64,000 bases of DNA, taken from NCBI GenBank assembly GCA_032718475.1, contig JAUCBJ010009018.1, positions 1-64,000 on the forward strand. Reading direction: 5' to 3'. Position numbers and translations under genes: made by a program. This document shows, in pieces, positions 20,039 to 31,492 of this stretch (positions are counted from its first letter, which is position 1; each line of letters starts with the position of its first letter). Source of the stretch: Nemertoderma westbladi. Taxonomy: Eukaryota > Xenacoelomorpha > Nemertodermatida > Nemertodermatidae. The notes under the pieces are model-generated. The model ran no database searches, had not been told where the DNA came from, and saw nothing but the letters and a program-made list of their open reading frames with translations.

Positions 20039-21214
20039 TGTAAAAGCTTTTGCGTCATTAACCGGTTATTTTCCCTTAAAGTACTCTGTAGTTGGTTTGC
20101 CAGGCATAAAAAGGCCATGTCCTTGCTTTACTGGTGTTTTAGAGGACATAAAAGTCATTTCTTCTGTATTTGTACTGTATTTGTACTTTAGAGGACATAA
20201 TCCGTAATCTCGTGACGCGATAAGCTAGATACTCTTGAAAACAGTGTCGCTACCATGACGACGGCTAACAGCTGATATTGCCACGTCGACGTTTCTTTGT
20301 TTCTTTGTTCTCTCGTTGTTCGGTTGACCAATCAGAGCGTTTTTTGTCTCTGTGTTGGAGGTGTATACAGAACTCAGTAGTTCAGTGTTTATGTTTTTGC
20401 TAGAGCCTAAGAACATCGGCCTTTGGCACCTACGTATATCAGCATTCTTTAGCTTTACATTAGTAGGCTTAATTATAGAACGTATATCTGTTATCGAAAC
20501 ATACTAACCACAAGTTAACTCATTCACTTAATAATCATTTATACATTAATATTACTGCTTTTACTGTCGGTTATTCATTATATTGGTTGATGAAATATTA
20601 TATCGGAATACTGATCAATAGTCAGACACCCCACCTTCTTGATATACTAAAGGTTAGAGAGACCGGTTACAGATAAACGATTGCGACCTATGTTGAGTGG
20701 TTTGAAGTGAATCTAATGCTATTTCATATGCCCAACATAAATTGTCTGTTGCTCTCTTTATACGTGACTAAATTTAGTGAAGGTCGGCAGATTAGTGTGC
20801 AGTATTGTGCAGCATTGTGTATGAGTGTAACTGATAACAAAGCATCTCCTAAAGAATGTGCCATATACGTTAATCTATAGCCTTTTCGTTGTGTCTAGTT
20901 TAAGTCATAACTCTGTTTACATATTTAGAGTGCCACGTCCTAAAGGAACTGTTAATATTTCCCGAAAGTGAATAATATTGGTCAGAGATTATATATTACG
21001 ATCAGTCGAATAATACGGTAGGCTTACACTATCAATCATTAAGCTCCGAACTCAGTCTCCCGGGTATATCCAACGGGTGAATGATTGCGCATAGACTGGC
21101 TTCGGCTAATGTAGTGTATCAAATACTCGTCATAAAGCTAAAGAATATATATCATCTAAAAGACATTCTAATTTTGGCAGGTTAAACTGTCAAAGGTCTT
21201 CAAAAGCGCAAACA
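20039..21214 (+). repeat. 5' LTR of element B
   Basis: 1176 bp. It starts TGTAAAAGCTTTTGCGTC and ends CAAAAGCGCAAACA. It shares scattered blocks with the LTR of A (the ORF region, the TTAGGACGTGG-like block and the AGGTCTTCAAAAGCGC end), so the two LTRs are homologous but far from identical. Confidence 0.95.
20716..20880 (+). CDS. Small ORF inside the LTR of element B (5' LTR copy)
   Basis: A 54-codon frame from ATG, with a hydrophobic N-terminal half (CLLLSLYVTKF) and the blocks GRQISV and NKASPKEC shared with the LTR ORF of element A. A TAG ends it after IYVNL. Immediately downstream, in the same frame, B still encodes PFRCV and then a stop, matching the PYRCV end in A, so the stop looks like a late truncation. 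Too small to assign. If made it could be a secreted or membrane peptide, or the first exon of a spliced product. Confidence 0.45.
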   Translation: MLFHMPNINCLLLSLYVTKFSEGRQISVQYCAALCMSVTDNKASPKECAIYVNL

Positions 21215-23399
21215 ATAACAGATATTGCTTCTGGATTGCGGTGTAAGCAATCTAGTCGAAAGTACCGGTCGACCGGTAACCAGTAGGCCTGACTGCCTGA
21301 TCATCCGGACCGGTACTTACTTACAGTACAGGTACAGCAGTATTATTCGATTGTGGTATTGTATACCGGTAGGCTGTTTAAGAGATTAGGGACTGTACAC
21401 CCCTTGTTTCTTTTGGAGCTTATTTATTTCTGTCAGTTTTATTTATTTGTAGGCCAGTATTGAGCAGAAGGCGTGTAAGCCTGCTCAGATTGTACAGCTA
21501 ATTTGTAGGCTTGACTGTTGGCTAACTGTTGATTAGGTCTGAACGGATTGCAGTGCCTGTAGAGTGTATGTCCGATAAAGAACGGTTAGGAAGTAGGGGC
21601 AGCCATAGCTGTAAGGTAAACCCCCATCTAAAGAATAAGTCGTACTACTGGGTTAGAACGCATACTACTTAACCATTTCGGAGTCTGCATGTCCTGTGGT
21701 TTATTTAGGCTTGATAGTAGTCTGCCATCGTTTGGTCTGTACTCTGTTTGTGTAGTCTGTACGGGTAGCGTATAATTTTATTTAGATAATTTGTAGGCTG
21801 GATAGTTGTCTGGCTGCTGTTGTGTTTGAGGAAATTTCGGTGTGTATAAAGCATCTGTCCGATAAAGAACGGTTAGGAAGTAGGGGCAGCCATAGCTGTA
21901 AGGTAAACCCCCATCTAAAGAATAAGTCGTACTACTGGGTTAGAACGCATACTACTTAACCATTTCGGAGTCTGCATATACCGTAGTTTGTTTAGGCTTG
22001 ATAGTAGTCTGTCAGTATTTGGTCTGCATTTTGTTTGAGTAGTTTGTACGCGTAGCGTAATATTTATTATTCAGAGTTTATGCTATTATTCGCAACATTC
22101 ATATCCCCAAGTTTATTCCTACAGTAATTGTGTTTGTTATACATACCGTTATAGTTAAACTAACCCCGGTACTATACGGGCTGCTTGGCGTAGGTAAAGA
22201 CTGGTGATTTTGTGCACCGGTCACTCCAGCAGATACCGTGGTTCTTTTGGCTGTTCAAGTATTTTTAACTACTAATTATTTGTTATACAAGTACTTGTAC
22301 CTAATTTAGGGTTTAGTGTACAGTGCTTTCCGAAAGCAATTAGTGTGTAGGCAGTGTATTTGTGTTGTAAAGTGGTTAATAGGCACGTTGGTTCTGGTAG
22401 ACCGCGGTAATTAACTTCTAGGTAGGGACACTCCGTGATACATAACGTAGTACCTATAGCGATACGGTTATAGGTCGTCAGGCGGTGGTATTTTCCTATC
22501 TGGACAGCGCAGTATATTTACTACTACTTATTATTTTCAAATACCGTAGTAACCTGTCCGTTGTAATAACCAGATATTCTAACCCTTTGTTAGGCTGGTT
22601 AGTAGACTTCTTGTAAAATTACCCTAAAAATTTGTATTTGTGTATTTGTAATTAAATTTTTGTGTTTATTTAGAGATTGTAATCTCAACCCGAATTGTAC
22701 GTAATTTGTAGTATTAAGTAACTTAGGTAAATTAGAATTATTTGTTTTAGTGTCCAACAAGTAGCACTCCACTGAGAGCGCACAGCTTATGTGTAGTGAC
22801 TCCCCCAGAAATAATAACATTTATTTCAAACATTGACAAAACCCATTAAACGGGTATATATATATTATAAATCAACTCAAACGATTTATAAATAGTAGGC
22901 CTGCCATATAACAATTAGGTCTCAATATCAGTTGGACTACTGCTTGAATAACGGTAATAAAGTAAGTTAAAGTAACCAAGTAACCCTTAAAATTCAGAAA
23001 TTCAATTATTTAAAATAATTGATATACCGGTATTTACGATAGGCCTATTATATATTTATATACTTGTGCTGAAATCATACCGGTATTCTGTAATTAATTC
23101 TAGTCTGTAATTATACTTATATATATACATTATAAGTGTAAACTGCATACCGGTATCCACGATAGGCCTATTATATATTTATATATATTTGTGCTAAAAT
23201 TATATACCGGTTTCTGTGAAAAACCTAGTCTGTAATAATACTTATATATACCATAAGCATACCGGTATACTAATATATTATATATCACGCTACACTGAGT
23301 AGCAGTATCGGTAATTAATTACTAGGCTAGCAGTTAATACTGAATTACTAGACTTACTTAGACTGTAATAGCAGTAGACATTCAACTGTGTAAACAAAC
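21215..23399 (+). other. 5' leader of element B with duplicated blocks
   Basis: 2.2 kb, non-coding. A block of about 125 bp is directly repeated at about 21567-21690 and 21850-21975 (CCGATAAAGAACGGTTAGG through TTTCGGAGTCTGCAT). TACCGGTAT/AGGCCTATTATATAT blocks repeat at 23027-23270. The order mirrors the leader of A. No TGG primer-binding site adjoins the LTR; the nearest TGG is about 16 bases in. Confidence 0.7.
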
Positions 23400-26300
23400 A
23401 TGTCTGATACTAAGCAGAACCTGTCAGACAGTTTATTAGATGAAACTATCTGCGACTCAGATAAGGGTGTAGAACCGTCTAGTCCTAAATTCAGTTCACC
23501 TCCCACTGTGAGGAAAGTCATCCCTCCAGTAGTAATAACAGAACCTAGGTTGGTCCAACATCGTAGGTCTATCATAGGCACTCGAGCTCAGGTCAAGCGG
23601 GACCAAGAAGCAGCGGAACAGCAACAACCCGCGAGCCAAGAACTTATTTCTCAGCGGCCCGACAGCTCCAGTAGTGAAGATACTGTAGAACTGACACCCG
23701 AGCGCGGAGCAAAGATGACGGATGCGATTTATTCGGATCCCCTTCTCATCCTTCCTGCAGCCGTACTCACTAGGTTATTGATCGCGGTGGAAGAACACCA
23801 GATCGATTGGGCGAGAAGTAAGCGATCCACTAAAGATCGTTATGAGGGATACACAAGGGAAGAGCTGAAGTCTATGGTCGAGTCGCAATGGAACTTCCCC
23901 GGACCCGGACTCCCATTTGATTTATCAGAAGCTGCCTGGGAAGACATACACCGGATGGGAGTAGCCAAGGAAACCATCGATCCAGCTGTGTGGAAGAGGT
24001 CCGCAGCCGGATACGCACAGGGATTCTTCAGCTCTATGGAGCGAGTAGAAAAACAACTGTTTCAACAACCTCAAGGACCTCAAGAGCAGGGACAACTGCT
24101 TTATCAAGTTAGAGAAAGAATTCTGCGAATCAGGCTAATATTATCAGCCTTTGAAGAGGCTTCTAAAAGAAGACAAGACACGTCGTTGCAAGTTGCCGTA
24201 AAGACTTGGTTTCAACGGGTGAGTCGCCAGGTTCAAGGAACAGCTTAGTGGAAAGCTCAGCTGGAGGAGCGCTCAACCCATGGAGAATCAACGGACGCTA
24301 CTTTTTCCCAAGTGGAAAGTGAAGCGACGGCAGAGAAACCGCATAAGAGGGATGCCATTGACATCTATCTGTCAGACTATCAGCGTTTTTTGGGAGATGA
24401 AGAGTTGAGGAGAAGGCTAGATGGACTTAGCCCTAATAGTGAAGGAGCCCAGCATGTGTTGGATGCAATTGATGTGGATAGGTTAGCGGCGAACCAAGCT
24501 AAATTCGATGAACAACTCCGCATCGCTAGAGACCAAGAAGAACAAGTAAAGAAAAAACGTATAGAAGATAGAAAGACAGCGGCAGTGGCAGCAGCAGTGG
24601 CAGAGGCCGAAGCGGAAAGAAAAGCGGCAGCAGCAGTGGCAGCGGCAGAAGCTGAAAGAAAAGCGGCAGTGGCAGCAGCAGCGGCAGCGGCAGAAGCGGA
24701 AAGAAAAGCGGCAGTGGCAGTGGCAGTGGCAGAGGCCGAAGCGGAAAGGAAAGCGGCATCGGCAGTGGCAGAGGCCGAAGCGGAAAGAAAAGCGGCACTG
24801 GCAACAGCAGAGGCAGTGGCAGAAGCAGAACGGAGGGCATCTGAAGAGGCAACCCAACTAGAGTTGGAAAATCTTCAAGAGAGGCAAGACAACTTCAATA
24901 AACAGTTAACAGCTAGTAATATGCAGATGATGAGTCGATCTACTCCCAAAAGACAGGGGTATACATCATCTGAGGAAGGCGATACTACCGATCCTGAAGG
25001 CGGAGGAAATCGATCTCGCCTAAGCAGACGTAAAAGAATGTCCCACCGTCAAAAATTGCCTGATTTGCTTCCAGCTGTTAGAAGGCAACTAAATAACACC
25101 AACTTAGGTAGTACAGAACCCACAGACCAAATAATTACAATAGAGAGACTCCCTACTATAGTAGATGAGCCTGAAATAATTAGGTCTGTTCCCGAAGCCA
25201 CCCTTTCGGTCGTAGAGACACCTGTACTCCCTGAACCTACCTCTCAATTCCCTTTGCACAGCACTAAGCTACCTGTGCCCAGCAGAACAGCCCATGAGAC
25301 AGTTCATGCCCTGGACTCCGAGCGAAATATTCATGATTTGTCGCCCGTTGTCCCTCGTCCGCCCGCTACAACGTTGGTGAATCCCGCTTCGGCGGTTGAA
25401 TGGGTGGATGAGAGACGACGGGGGATGGATCTCCTGCTCGGACAGATGCAGGAGACCGTTCAGCAATTCAAGGGCACAGTAAGGGAAAGTAGGCTAGAGT
25501 TGCAAGAGGTGCAGCAAAGTATCGCGCTAGAACGCGATAAATTAGTAAATGCACAAAAGGGTATACCACCACCCCCTGTAACTATAGGGTAATTATAGAC
25601 CTGTTGATAATGATATTCCCTATAGACCGGATCATAATCCGAGAAATTTATATACCGATAACTCGATATTAAATAACACGATGGCCCAAGAAAGTTTTAC
25701 GCGTCAAATGGCTAGAACCGAAGCCCGGCAAGCGGTAAAGGTGGGAGAGATCGTCAAGTTCAATGGAGATGAGATGAAATGGTTACCTTTTAATGAATAT
25801 TACAAAGATAACATACAGAACTCCGTGCTATCTAATGGAGAGAAACTTAGATTCCTCATCGAGTGCTTGGAAGGATCTCCCAAGTTAATGGCGTTAAAGT
25901 TTATTGGACATCCAGACGGATTAAGATAAGTTTGGGATACACTAAACATCAGGTATGGTAATAGGAATAACATAGCTGGGTATTTGTATGCAAAGTTGGT
26001 AGCGCCCCGAAAGTTTATTAGCAGCGGAATTATAGAGTTTTCCGATGAGATTCAGGAGATCTGCAGACAATTAGATTGGCTAGGTAAGTCTCATGAGTAT
26101 CAGAATGCTATGGTTATTAGAGCAGTGGCTTCTACTTTACCGAAGGGTGGAGTAGGTACACGCTGGGATAAGAAAGTGCTATATATGATGGAACAACAAC
26201 GACGAGACCCTACCATGGCTGATCTCATGTCATTCCTAGATGGAGAAGTGAAATTACAGCTCCTGAAACTGTCCAGAGAGAAGACACCGGAAAACAAGGT

Positions 26301-27475
26301 AAGTGAAAAACCCGTCGCTAGGAGAAAGGTAACCCCAGTGTGTTATACAGATGATGGCGAAAGCCAGACTTCTCAAGGAGAAGATAGCGGGAAAGACACT
26401 GATAGATCTTATTACGTAAATAAAATGCCTAAAGATCAGGTAAGTAAATTCAAGTCTCGAACAAATGACAGGAGAGAACAGGTAAGAAAAACTCCTCCTA
26501 CGTCTCCCAAGAGAATTCAGGTGAGAAAGCCCGAAGAAAAAACAAGTGTACACAATGTTACACAGAGTAAGGTAAGTAACATCAAACCGAAATGTGTGCT
26601 ATGTGATGGGACCCATCGCTTAAATATGTGTGATGAATTTCTAAAGAAATCATTAACTGAGAGACGTGAAGTCATGTGGGACAAGCGGTTGTGCTATAAT
26701 TGCCTCAGACAAGGACACCAACGGCGAACCTGTTACTCTGACACAAGATGTGCCAAGTGCGGTGCGAAACATCATATCTTGTTGCACACTGAATTCGAGC
26801 GAAATAGTCTGAGTCAGGTAAGTGATTCCGAACTACATGTCCAATTCAGTGATGTGAACGACACTGATCAATCTGAGATGGAAGGATTCTATACGGACGA
26901 GTTCTCCGACGAAAACGAATCCTGTTACATGATAAATACCACAGTGTATCGAGCACTCATCTATGAAAAAGATACAGACATTGACCTCGCTCTAACCACT
27001 TCTGATCGACAACCATTTTGGAAAGCGCCAACTTCCAATGTAGGGATTAGAGAATTTCCTGTGGTACAGGTAAGGGTCCACGGACCGAAAAGGAGTTATG
27101 TAGTGAACGCCCTCCTTGACTCCGGTAGTACAGGAACATTCATCGACAAAGAGCTAGCCAAAGACATATTCGCTGGACAACCCAAGTTCCGAACTAAGCT
27201 AAACATGTCAGGAATTATGCAAGTTTGGAAATCCACAGTAACCGCGGATTATTATGTAGGTGCGTTGTCCACCCCCCAGGACGAACTAGGAGAACATAGC
27301 ATAAGGTCAGTGAAAATTGTGGCTATAAAGAACTTCGCTACTACTCAAGCAGACCTTTATAATTGGGACGAGGATGAGAGCATCCAACATCTTAAGATAC
27401 CTCGATTCCAGACAGATTATCCTGGAGTGCAAATACTCATCGGTCAAATGCGCATGAAGCGATCGAGACGTTAGA
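23400..27475 (+). pseudogene. gag-pro: gag-pro of BEL/Pao element B, interrupted
   Basis: It starts MSDTKQNLSDSLLDE like A. It contains the extra Gag segment missing from A (about 23740-24240, with DPLLILPAAVLTRLL and RERILRIRLILSAF), a long alanine-rich coiled-coil array (24560-24830), DUF1759 (25720-26230), knuckles CVLCDGTHRLNMC and CYNCLRQGHQRRTC (26590-26780), and the protease site DSGSTGTFID (27118). Damage by comparison with A: an in-frame TAG at 24246, a deletion with frameshift near 25587, a CAA-to-TAA change at 25927, and one-base losses near 27446 and 27578. The TAG alone could be readthrough, but the set means this Gag cannot be made in full. Confidence 0.9.
24570..24840 (+). repeat. 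Imperfect minisatellite encoding an alanine-rich coiled coil
   Basis: Units of about 24-48 bp encode variants of A(V/A)AEAEAERKAA. Copy number and spacing differ from element A (13215-13350), so this is a length-variable tract. The reverse strand shows long leucine- or cysteine-rich frames that are shadows of this composition. Confidence 0.85.
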
Positions 27476-27559
27476 GAAACGACCTGCTCAACCGCAACCT
27501 CTACAAGTTTATGCGGGAAGAACTAGAGTAGGTTGGTACTTTACTGGCCCTTCCCGTAG

Positions 27560-30500
27560 AACTCTAATGGAAAGATTACGGTACCTAAAGAGCAGGTATA
27601 CCAAGCGCGAGAATGGGAAGTTGAGAACAGTGAGTTCGACGATCCAACTGAGGGAACTCCATACTCCTCAGACAACGACGATATACATCAACTTTTTGAT
27701 GAGAAGAATGCCATCGATCTCCTTAAGGAAAGCGAGACTTGGCAAAATCAAGTGAACTTATGTCAACTCCTTCTCCCATCTGAGCGAGACGACTATAACG
27801 ACGAGCTTAATGACGTCATTGAACGTTATAATGCCAAGACTCGGGATGAACACGCCGTGAGATTCTTTACTCAAGAGGTCGTAGATCCCAACTCCTACGA
27901 TAAGGCCCTATCGGTGGAGGAAGAAAGAGCCAAGCAGATCCAAGCGATAACTACTCGTTTTCTTAAAGATCAAGGTAGGTATGAGATCGGACTTCCTTTC
28001 CGAAAGCGAGAACCAAAGTTCATTAACAACAGACCTTTGGCTGAGAAAAGAATTGCTCAACTACATCGACGCCTTACGGCAAATTCTTCAGCTAAAGAAA
28101 TGTATAAAACACAGTTGAAGAAGTTTATTAGCAAGGGATATGCGGAGCTAGTACCGGAAGAAACACCCATAACTGAGAGAACGTATTATTTAACTCACCA
28201 TTACGTTCCCAAACCCGGTAAACCCCATGAAGTACGAGTGGTGTTCGACGGCTCCGCCCTCTATATGGGCCAATCCCTTAATTCTGAATTGTTACCCGGA
28301 CCCAACTTACTCCAATCCTTGTTGGGAATATTATTAAGGTTAAGACAATACTCCATTGCTTTCGCCTCAGATATAGAAGGCATGTTCTTACAAGTCAAAG
28401 CGCTGGATAGGGATCGAGATAGCCTACGATTTTTGTGGTGGCCTGAAGGAGACCTCAATAAGAAACCGGTGGAGTACTGGATGACCATCCAAGCTTTTGG
28501 GATAATCTCGAGCCCTTCAAACGCCTGTTCCGTGGTGCGCACCACTGCGGATGACAACCGAGACGCCTTCTCTAAAGAAGTGATCGACAATATCAAACGA
28601 GACATCTACATGGACGATAATCTGAAGTCCCTTCCATCAGTCGAAGAAGCCATTGAGGTCGCTAAAGGAACGGTAGAATGCTTAAAGAAGGGTGGATTTC
28701 GATTAACTAAATTCACCAGCAACTCCCGTGAGTTTCTGGAGTCGATCCCGGTAGAAGATCGAGGAACAAAAGACCTAGATCTAATAAAGGATGATCTCCC
28801 AGAAACTAAGACCCTTGGTTTGAAATGGGACACAGAAATAGATATCCTGTTTTTCCAACTAAAACAGCGAGATAATCCAGTTCGGACTAAACGGATTTGT
28901 TTAAGTATCCTGAGCACTTATTTCGATCCATTGGGATTTATTAGCCCAGTTATATTAATTGCTCGGAGTTTAGTACAACAAATGTGGCTTGAAAACCACT
29001 CATGGGACGATCCACTTAAGGGAGAATTATTAAAGAAGTGGATGAAATGGGAAGATTCTCTACCAGCCATCGAAAACTTCATAATTTCCCGTTCATATTT
29101 TGGTCATGTTCTCCCTACGTATTCATATCAACTCCATGTGTTTGGAGACGCCAGCGATATGGGAATCGGTATAGTAGCCTACCTCAGGGTGGAAACTCCG
29201 GACGGAATTAAAGTCGCCTTGGTTACCTCTAAGGCATTAATAAACAACAAGTTGAAAGTTCCTCGAGCGGAGTTAAAAGCGGCTCTATACGCTACAGCCA
29301 TCAGCCGGAATGTAACAGAACAGATCGACTATCCCCTGGAGAAAATTGTCTATTGGACCGACGCTTTACTCGTGTTGGAGTATATAACCAATGAAGTCTG
29401 TCAGTTCAGCGTCTTCATTACCAACAGAGTAGCTATTATACTCAGTCGCACGACGATGGATCAATGGAGACATTGCCCCGGAACGATTAATCCAGCGGAC
29501 ATCGCTTCCAGGGGAGCAACTCCACAAGAACTGGTAGATACTCCAGACTGGTTAGGTGGACCCGACTTCCTCTACAAAGAAGAAGAAGAATGGCCTCCTC
29601 ATCTTACTACAGCAGAAATTAGACAGGCCAAGGGAGCGGAGAAAGTCAAACCTAAAACTCAGGCGAGTAAATCGAAGTTATTCAAACCCACAGTAGATCT
29701 GTCTGTACTACATACTTCCGGAGACGACGCTTTGGATCAGAAACCCACAGCCACAAATAAACTCGTTGTGGAAATCCGTGATAAGGATTGGAAATCTGGC
29801 ATACCAGACGTCTCGCAAGGACTCTCACCCCTTCTGCAGAGAGCGATACATCACTACAGTTCTTGGAATCGGCTTTGTAAGGCCGTTACATATTTAAAGA
29901 GATGTTTTCACCATCACTACTCTGGGATGAAAACAAAGGGTGATACCGCTCCAATCACATCAGTGCAGGTCCATGTTATTAAAGACCTCCCTAAATATAA
30001 GGTACCCGACAAGTTTCTGAAGGAGAAGATCAGTTATCAGGAGCATGAAGAAACCAACAAACAGTTGCTGAGACTCTTACAATGCTATGAAGATTCCGAT
30101 AAGTATTTCCTGTTGTTGAGAAATCCACAGATGCGCTTAAGGGATCGTTTCTCTAGCACAATGATAGATGGGTTGATACGTGTTGGAGGAAGGTTAACGA
30201 ATGCCCCATTATCCTTTGATACTAAGTTCCCCATACTCATTAGAAATCTTGAAATACAAGTCAAGATGATTGTAGATGTTCACAGCAAACTTTATCATGC
30301 TGGTAGAGAACGAGTTCTTAGCGAAATTCGAACTCGCTATTATTTTTATAAACCCCGTAGAGCTCTGAACCAAGTTCTTAGGAACTGTATACCCTGTAGG
30401 AAAGCATTCAGTAGGCCTTTAACACAGAGAGAGGCAGAATTACCTAGGGAACGAGTAAGCTTTTATGAACCACCCTTTACTAATACCGGCGTGGATTTAT

Positions 30501-31492
30501 TTGGCCCTATTGAAGTATATCGTGCTAGGACTATAGTCAAGAGATGGTGTGTAATCTTTGTTTGTATGACTTGTAGAGCCATCCATCTCGATATGGTGAA
30601 CGATTTATCTACCAACAGCTTTCTATTAAGCTTACGACGACAGATCGCTCGCTTTGGCACTAGTAACACGATGAGATCTGATAAGGGAACAAACTTCATT
30701 GGTGCCAACAATGAAATCAAAGCTTACGTCAAAGATTGGAACCAAAGACAGGTGGACGACCAACTACGAGTAACAGCGTCTAGTTGGACCTTCAACGCCG
30801 CCGACGCCCCTTGGTGGGGAGGAAGTTGGGAAAGATTAATAAGAAGCGTGAAGACAGCATTTCATTTTATAGTGCCTTGCCGCGCTTATCTCACCGACGA
30901 ACTTTTGCGGACGTTAATGGAAGAAATCGCCGCCTATCTCAACGAGAGACCGCTTATGCCAGTCTCATCGAGTCCCGATTCCCTGGAAGCGCTAACACCC
31001 GCGCACTTCCTACTGAAGAAACCTGTAGCCATGCTCCCACAATCGGAAATCACAGACGGAGACGAATACTGCCGACAAACTTGGCAACTCATGCAGTTGT
31101 TATCCCGTCGTTTCGCTGACCATTTCGAAAAACATTATCTGCCCACGCTACAACTTCGAACTAAGTGGTTTGCGCAGCAAGAAAACGTCAGCGCTGGAGA
31201 CATGGTGCTTATTGTGGATGTGGATCTTCCACATAAGCGGTGGCAGACAGGTCGTATAATCGAGACGCATATCTCGGATGACGGTTTGGTGCGATCGGTA
31301 GAACTCGTCGTCATGCGACGTAACTTCAAGAAACCGGGAATTGTCTTCGAGACGCAGCAGCTCAATCGCCCGGTGGGACGTTTATGTTTACTGGAAAGAG
31401 ACAGAGAACTCTCCGGAAACTATGGGAGACAAGATACTCTTCCCACGACCACCTCCCTAATCCAACAAACATCTAGGGACTCCCCAACTTAA
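27560..31492 (+). CDS. pol: Pol of BEL/Pao element B: RT, RNase H, integrase
   Basis: The frame is open from 27560 (after a TAG) to the TAA at 31490; the first codon listed by a start-based search would be GTG at 27752. It was probably made as a gag-pro-pol fusion before the upstream frameshifts. RT: KPGKPHEVRVVFDGSA, then SIAFASDIEGMFLQV, then the catalytic IYMDDNL (about 28603). RNase H/Pao region: LHVFGDASDMGIG, KVPRAELKAAL, IVYWTDALLVL and the NPADIASRG tail. Integrase: H...H with CIPCRKAF zinc site, GVDLFGP and RSDKGTNF (catalytic Asp residues), and APWWGGSWERLIRSVK (catalytic Glu). A DUF5641-like C-terminal domain ends PVGRLCLLERD. All key residues are present, so the enzyme looks intact. 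Confidence 0.95.
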   Translation, partial: NSNGKITVPKEQVYQAREWEVENSEFDDPTEGTPYSSDNDDIHQLFDEKNAIDLLKESETWQNQVNLCQLLLPSERDDYNDELNDVIERYNAKTRDEHAVRFFTQEVVDPNSYDKALSVEEERAKQIQAITTRFLKDQGRYEIGLPFRKREPKFINNRPLAEKRIAQLHRRLTANSSAKEMYKTQLKKFISKGYAELVPEETPITERTYYLTHHYVPKPGKPHEVRVVFDGSALYMGQSLNSELLPGPNLLQSLLGILLRLRQYSIAFASDIEGMFLQVKALDRDRDSLRFLWWPEGDLNKKPVEYWMTIQAFGIISSPSNACSVVRTTADDNRDAFSKEVIDNIKRDIYMDDNLKSLPSVEEAIEVAKGTVECLKKGGFRLTKFTSNSREFLESIPVEDRGTKDLDLIKDDLPETKTLGLKWDTEIDILFFQLKQRDNPVRTKRICLSILSTYFDPLGFISPVILIARSLVQQMWLENHSWDDPLKGELLKKWMKWEDSLPAIENFIISRSYFGHVLPTYSYQLHVFGDASDMGIGIVAYLRVETPDGIKVALVTSKALINNKLKVPRAELKAALYATAISRNVTEQIDYPLEKIVYWTDALLVLEYITNEVCQFSVFITNRVAIILSRTTMDQWRHCPGTINPADIASRGATPQELVDTPDWLGGPDFLYKEEEEWPPHLTTAEIRQAKGAEKVKPKTQASKSKLFKPTVDLSVLHTSGDDALDQKPTATNKLVVEIRDKDWKSGIPDVSQGLSPLLQRAIHHYSSWNRLCKAVTYLKRCFHHHYSGMKTKGDTAPITSVQVHVIKDLPKYKVPDKFLKEKISYQEHEETNKQLLRLLQCYEDSDKYFLLLRNPQMRLRDRFSSTMIDGLIRVGGRLTNAPLSFDTKFPILIRNLEIQVKMIVDVHSKLYHAGRERVLSEIRTRYYFYKPRRALNQVLRNCIPCRKAFSRPLTQREAELPRERVSFYEPPFTNTGVDLFGPIEVYRARTIVKRWCVIFVCMTCRAIHLDMVNDLSTNSFLLSLRRQIARFGTSNTMRSDKGTNFIGANNEIKAYVKDWNQRQVDDQLRVTASSWTFNAADAPWWGGSWERLIRSVKTAFHFIVPCRAYLTDELLRTLMEEIAAYLNERPLMPVSSSPDSLEALTPAHFLLKKPVAMLPQSEITDGDEYCRQTWQLMQLLSRRFADHFEKHYLPTLQLRTKWFAQQENVSAGDMVLIVDVDLPHKRWQTGRIIETHISDDGLVRSVELVVMRRNFKKPGIVFETQQLNRPVGRLCLLERDRELSGNYGRQDTLPTTTSLIQQTSRDSPT

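Noticed and set aside
24483-24857. Minus-strand cysteine- and leucine-rich ORFs over gag B
   Set aside because: They are shadows of the alanine-rich repeat in the true frame. The same applies at 13138-13449.
30784-31119. Alternative-frame ORFs over pol and ORF3 of element B
   Set aside because: They lie inside intact, domain-bearing frames and have no features of their own.
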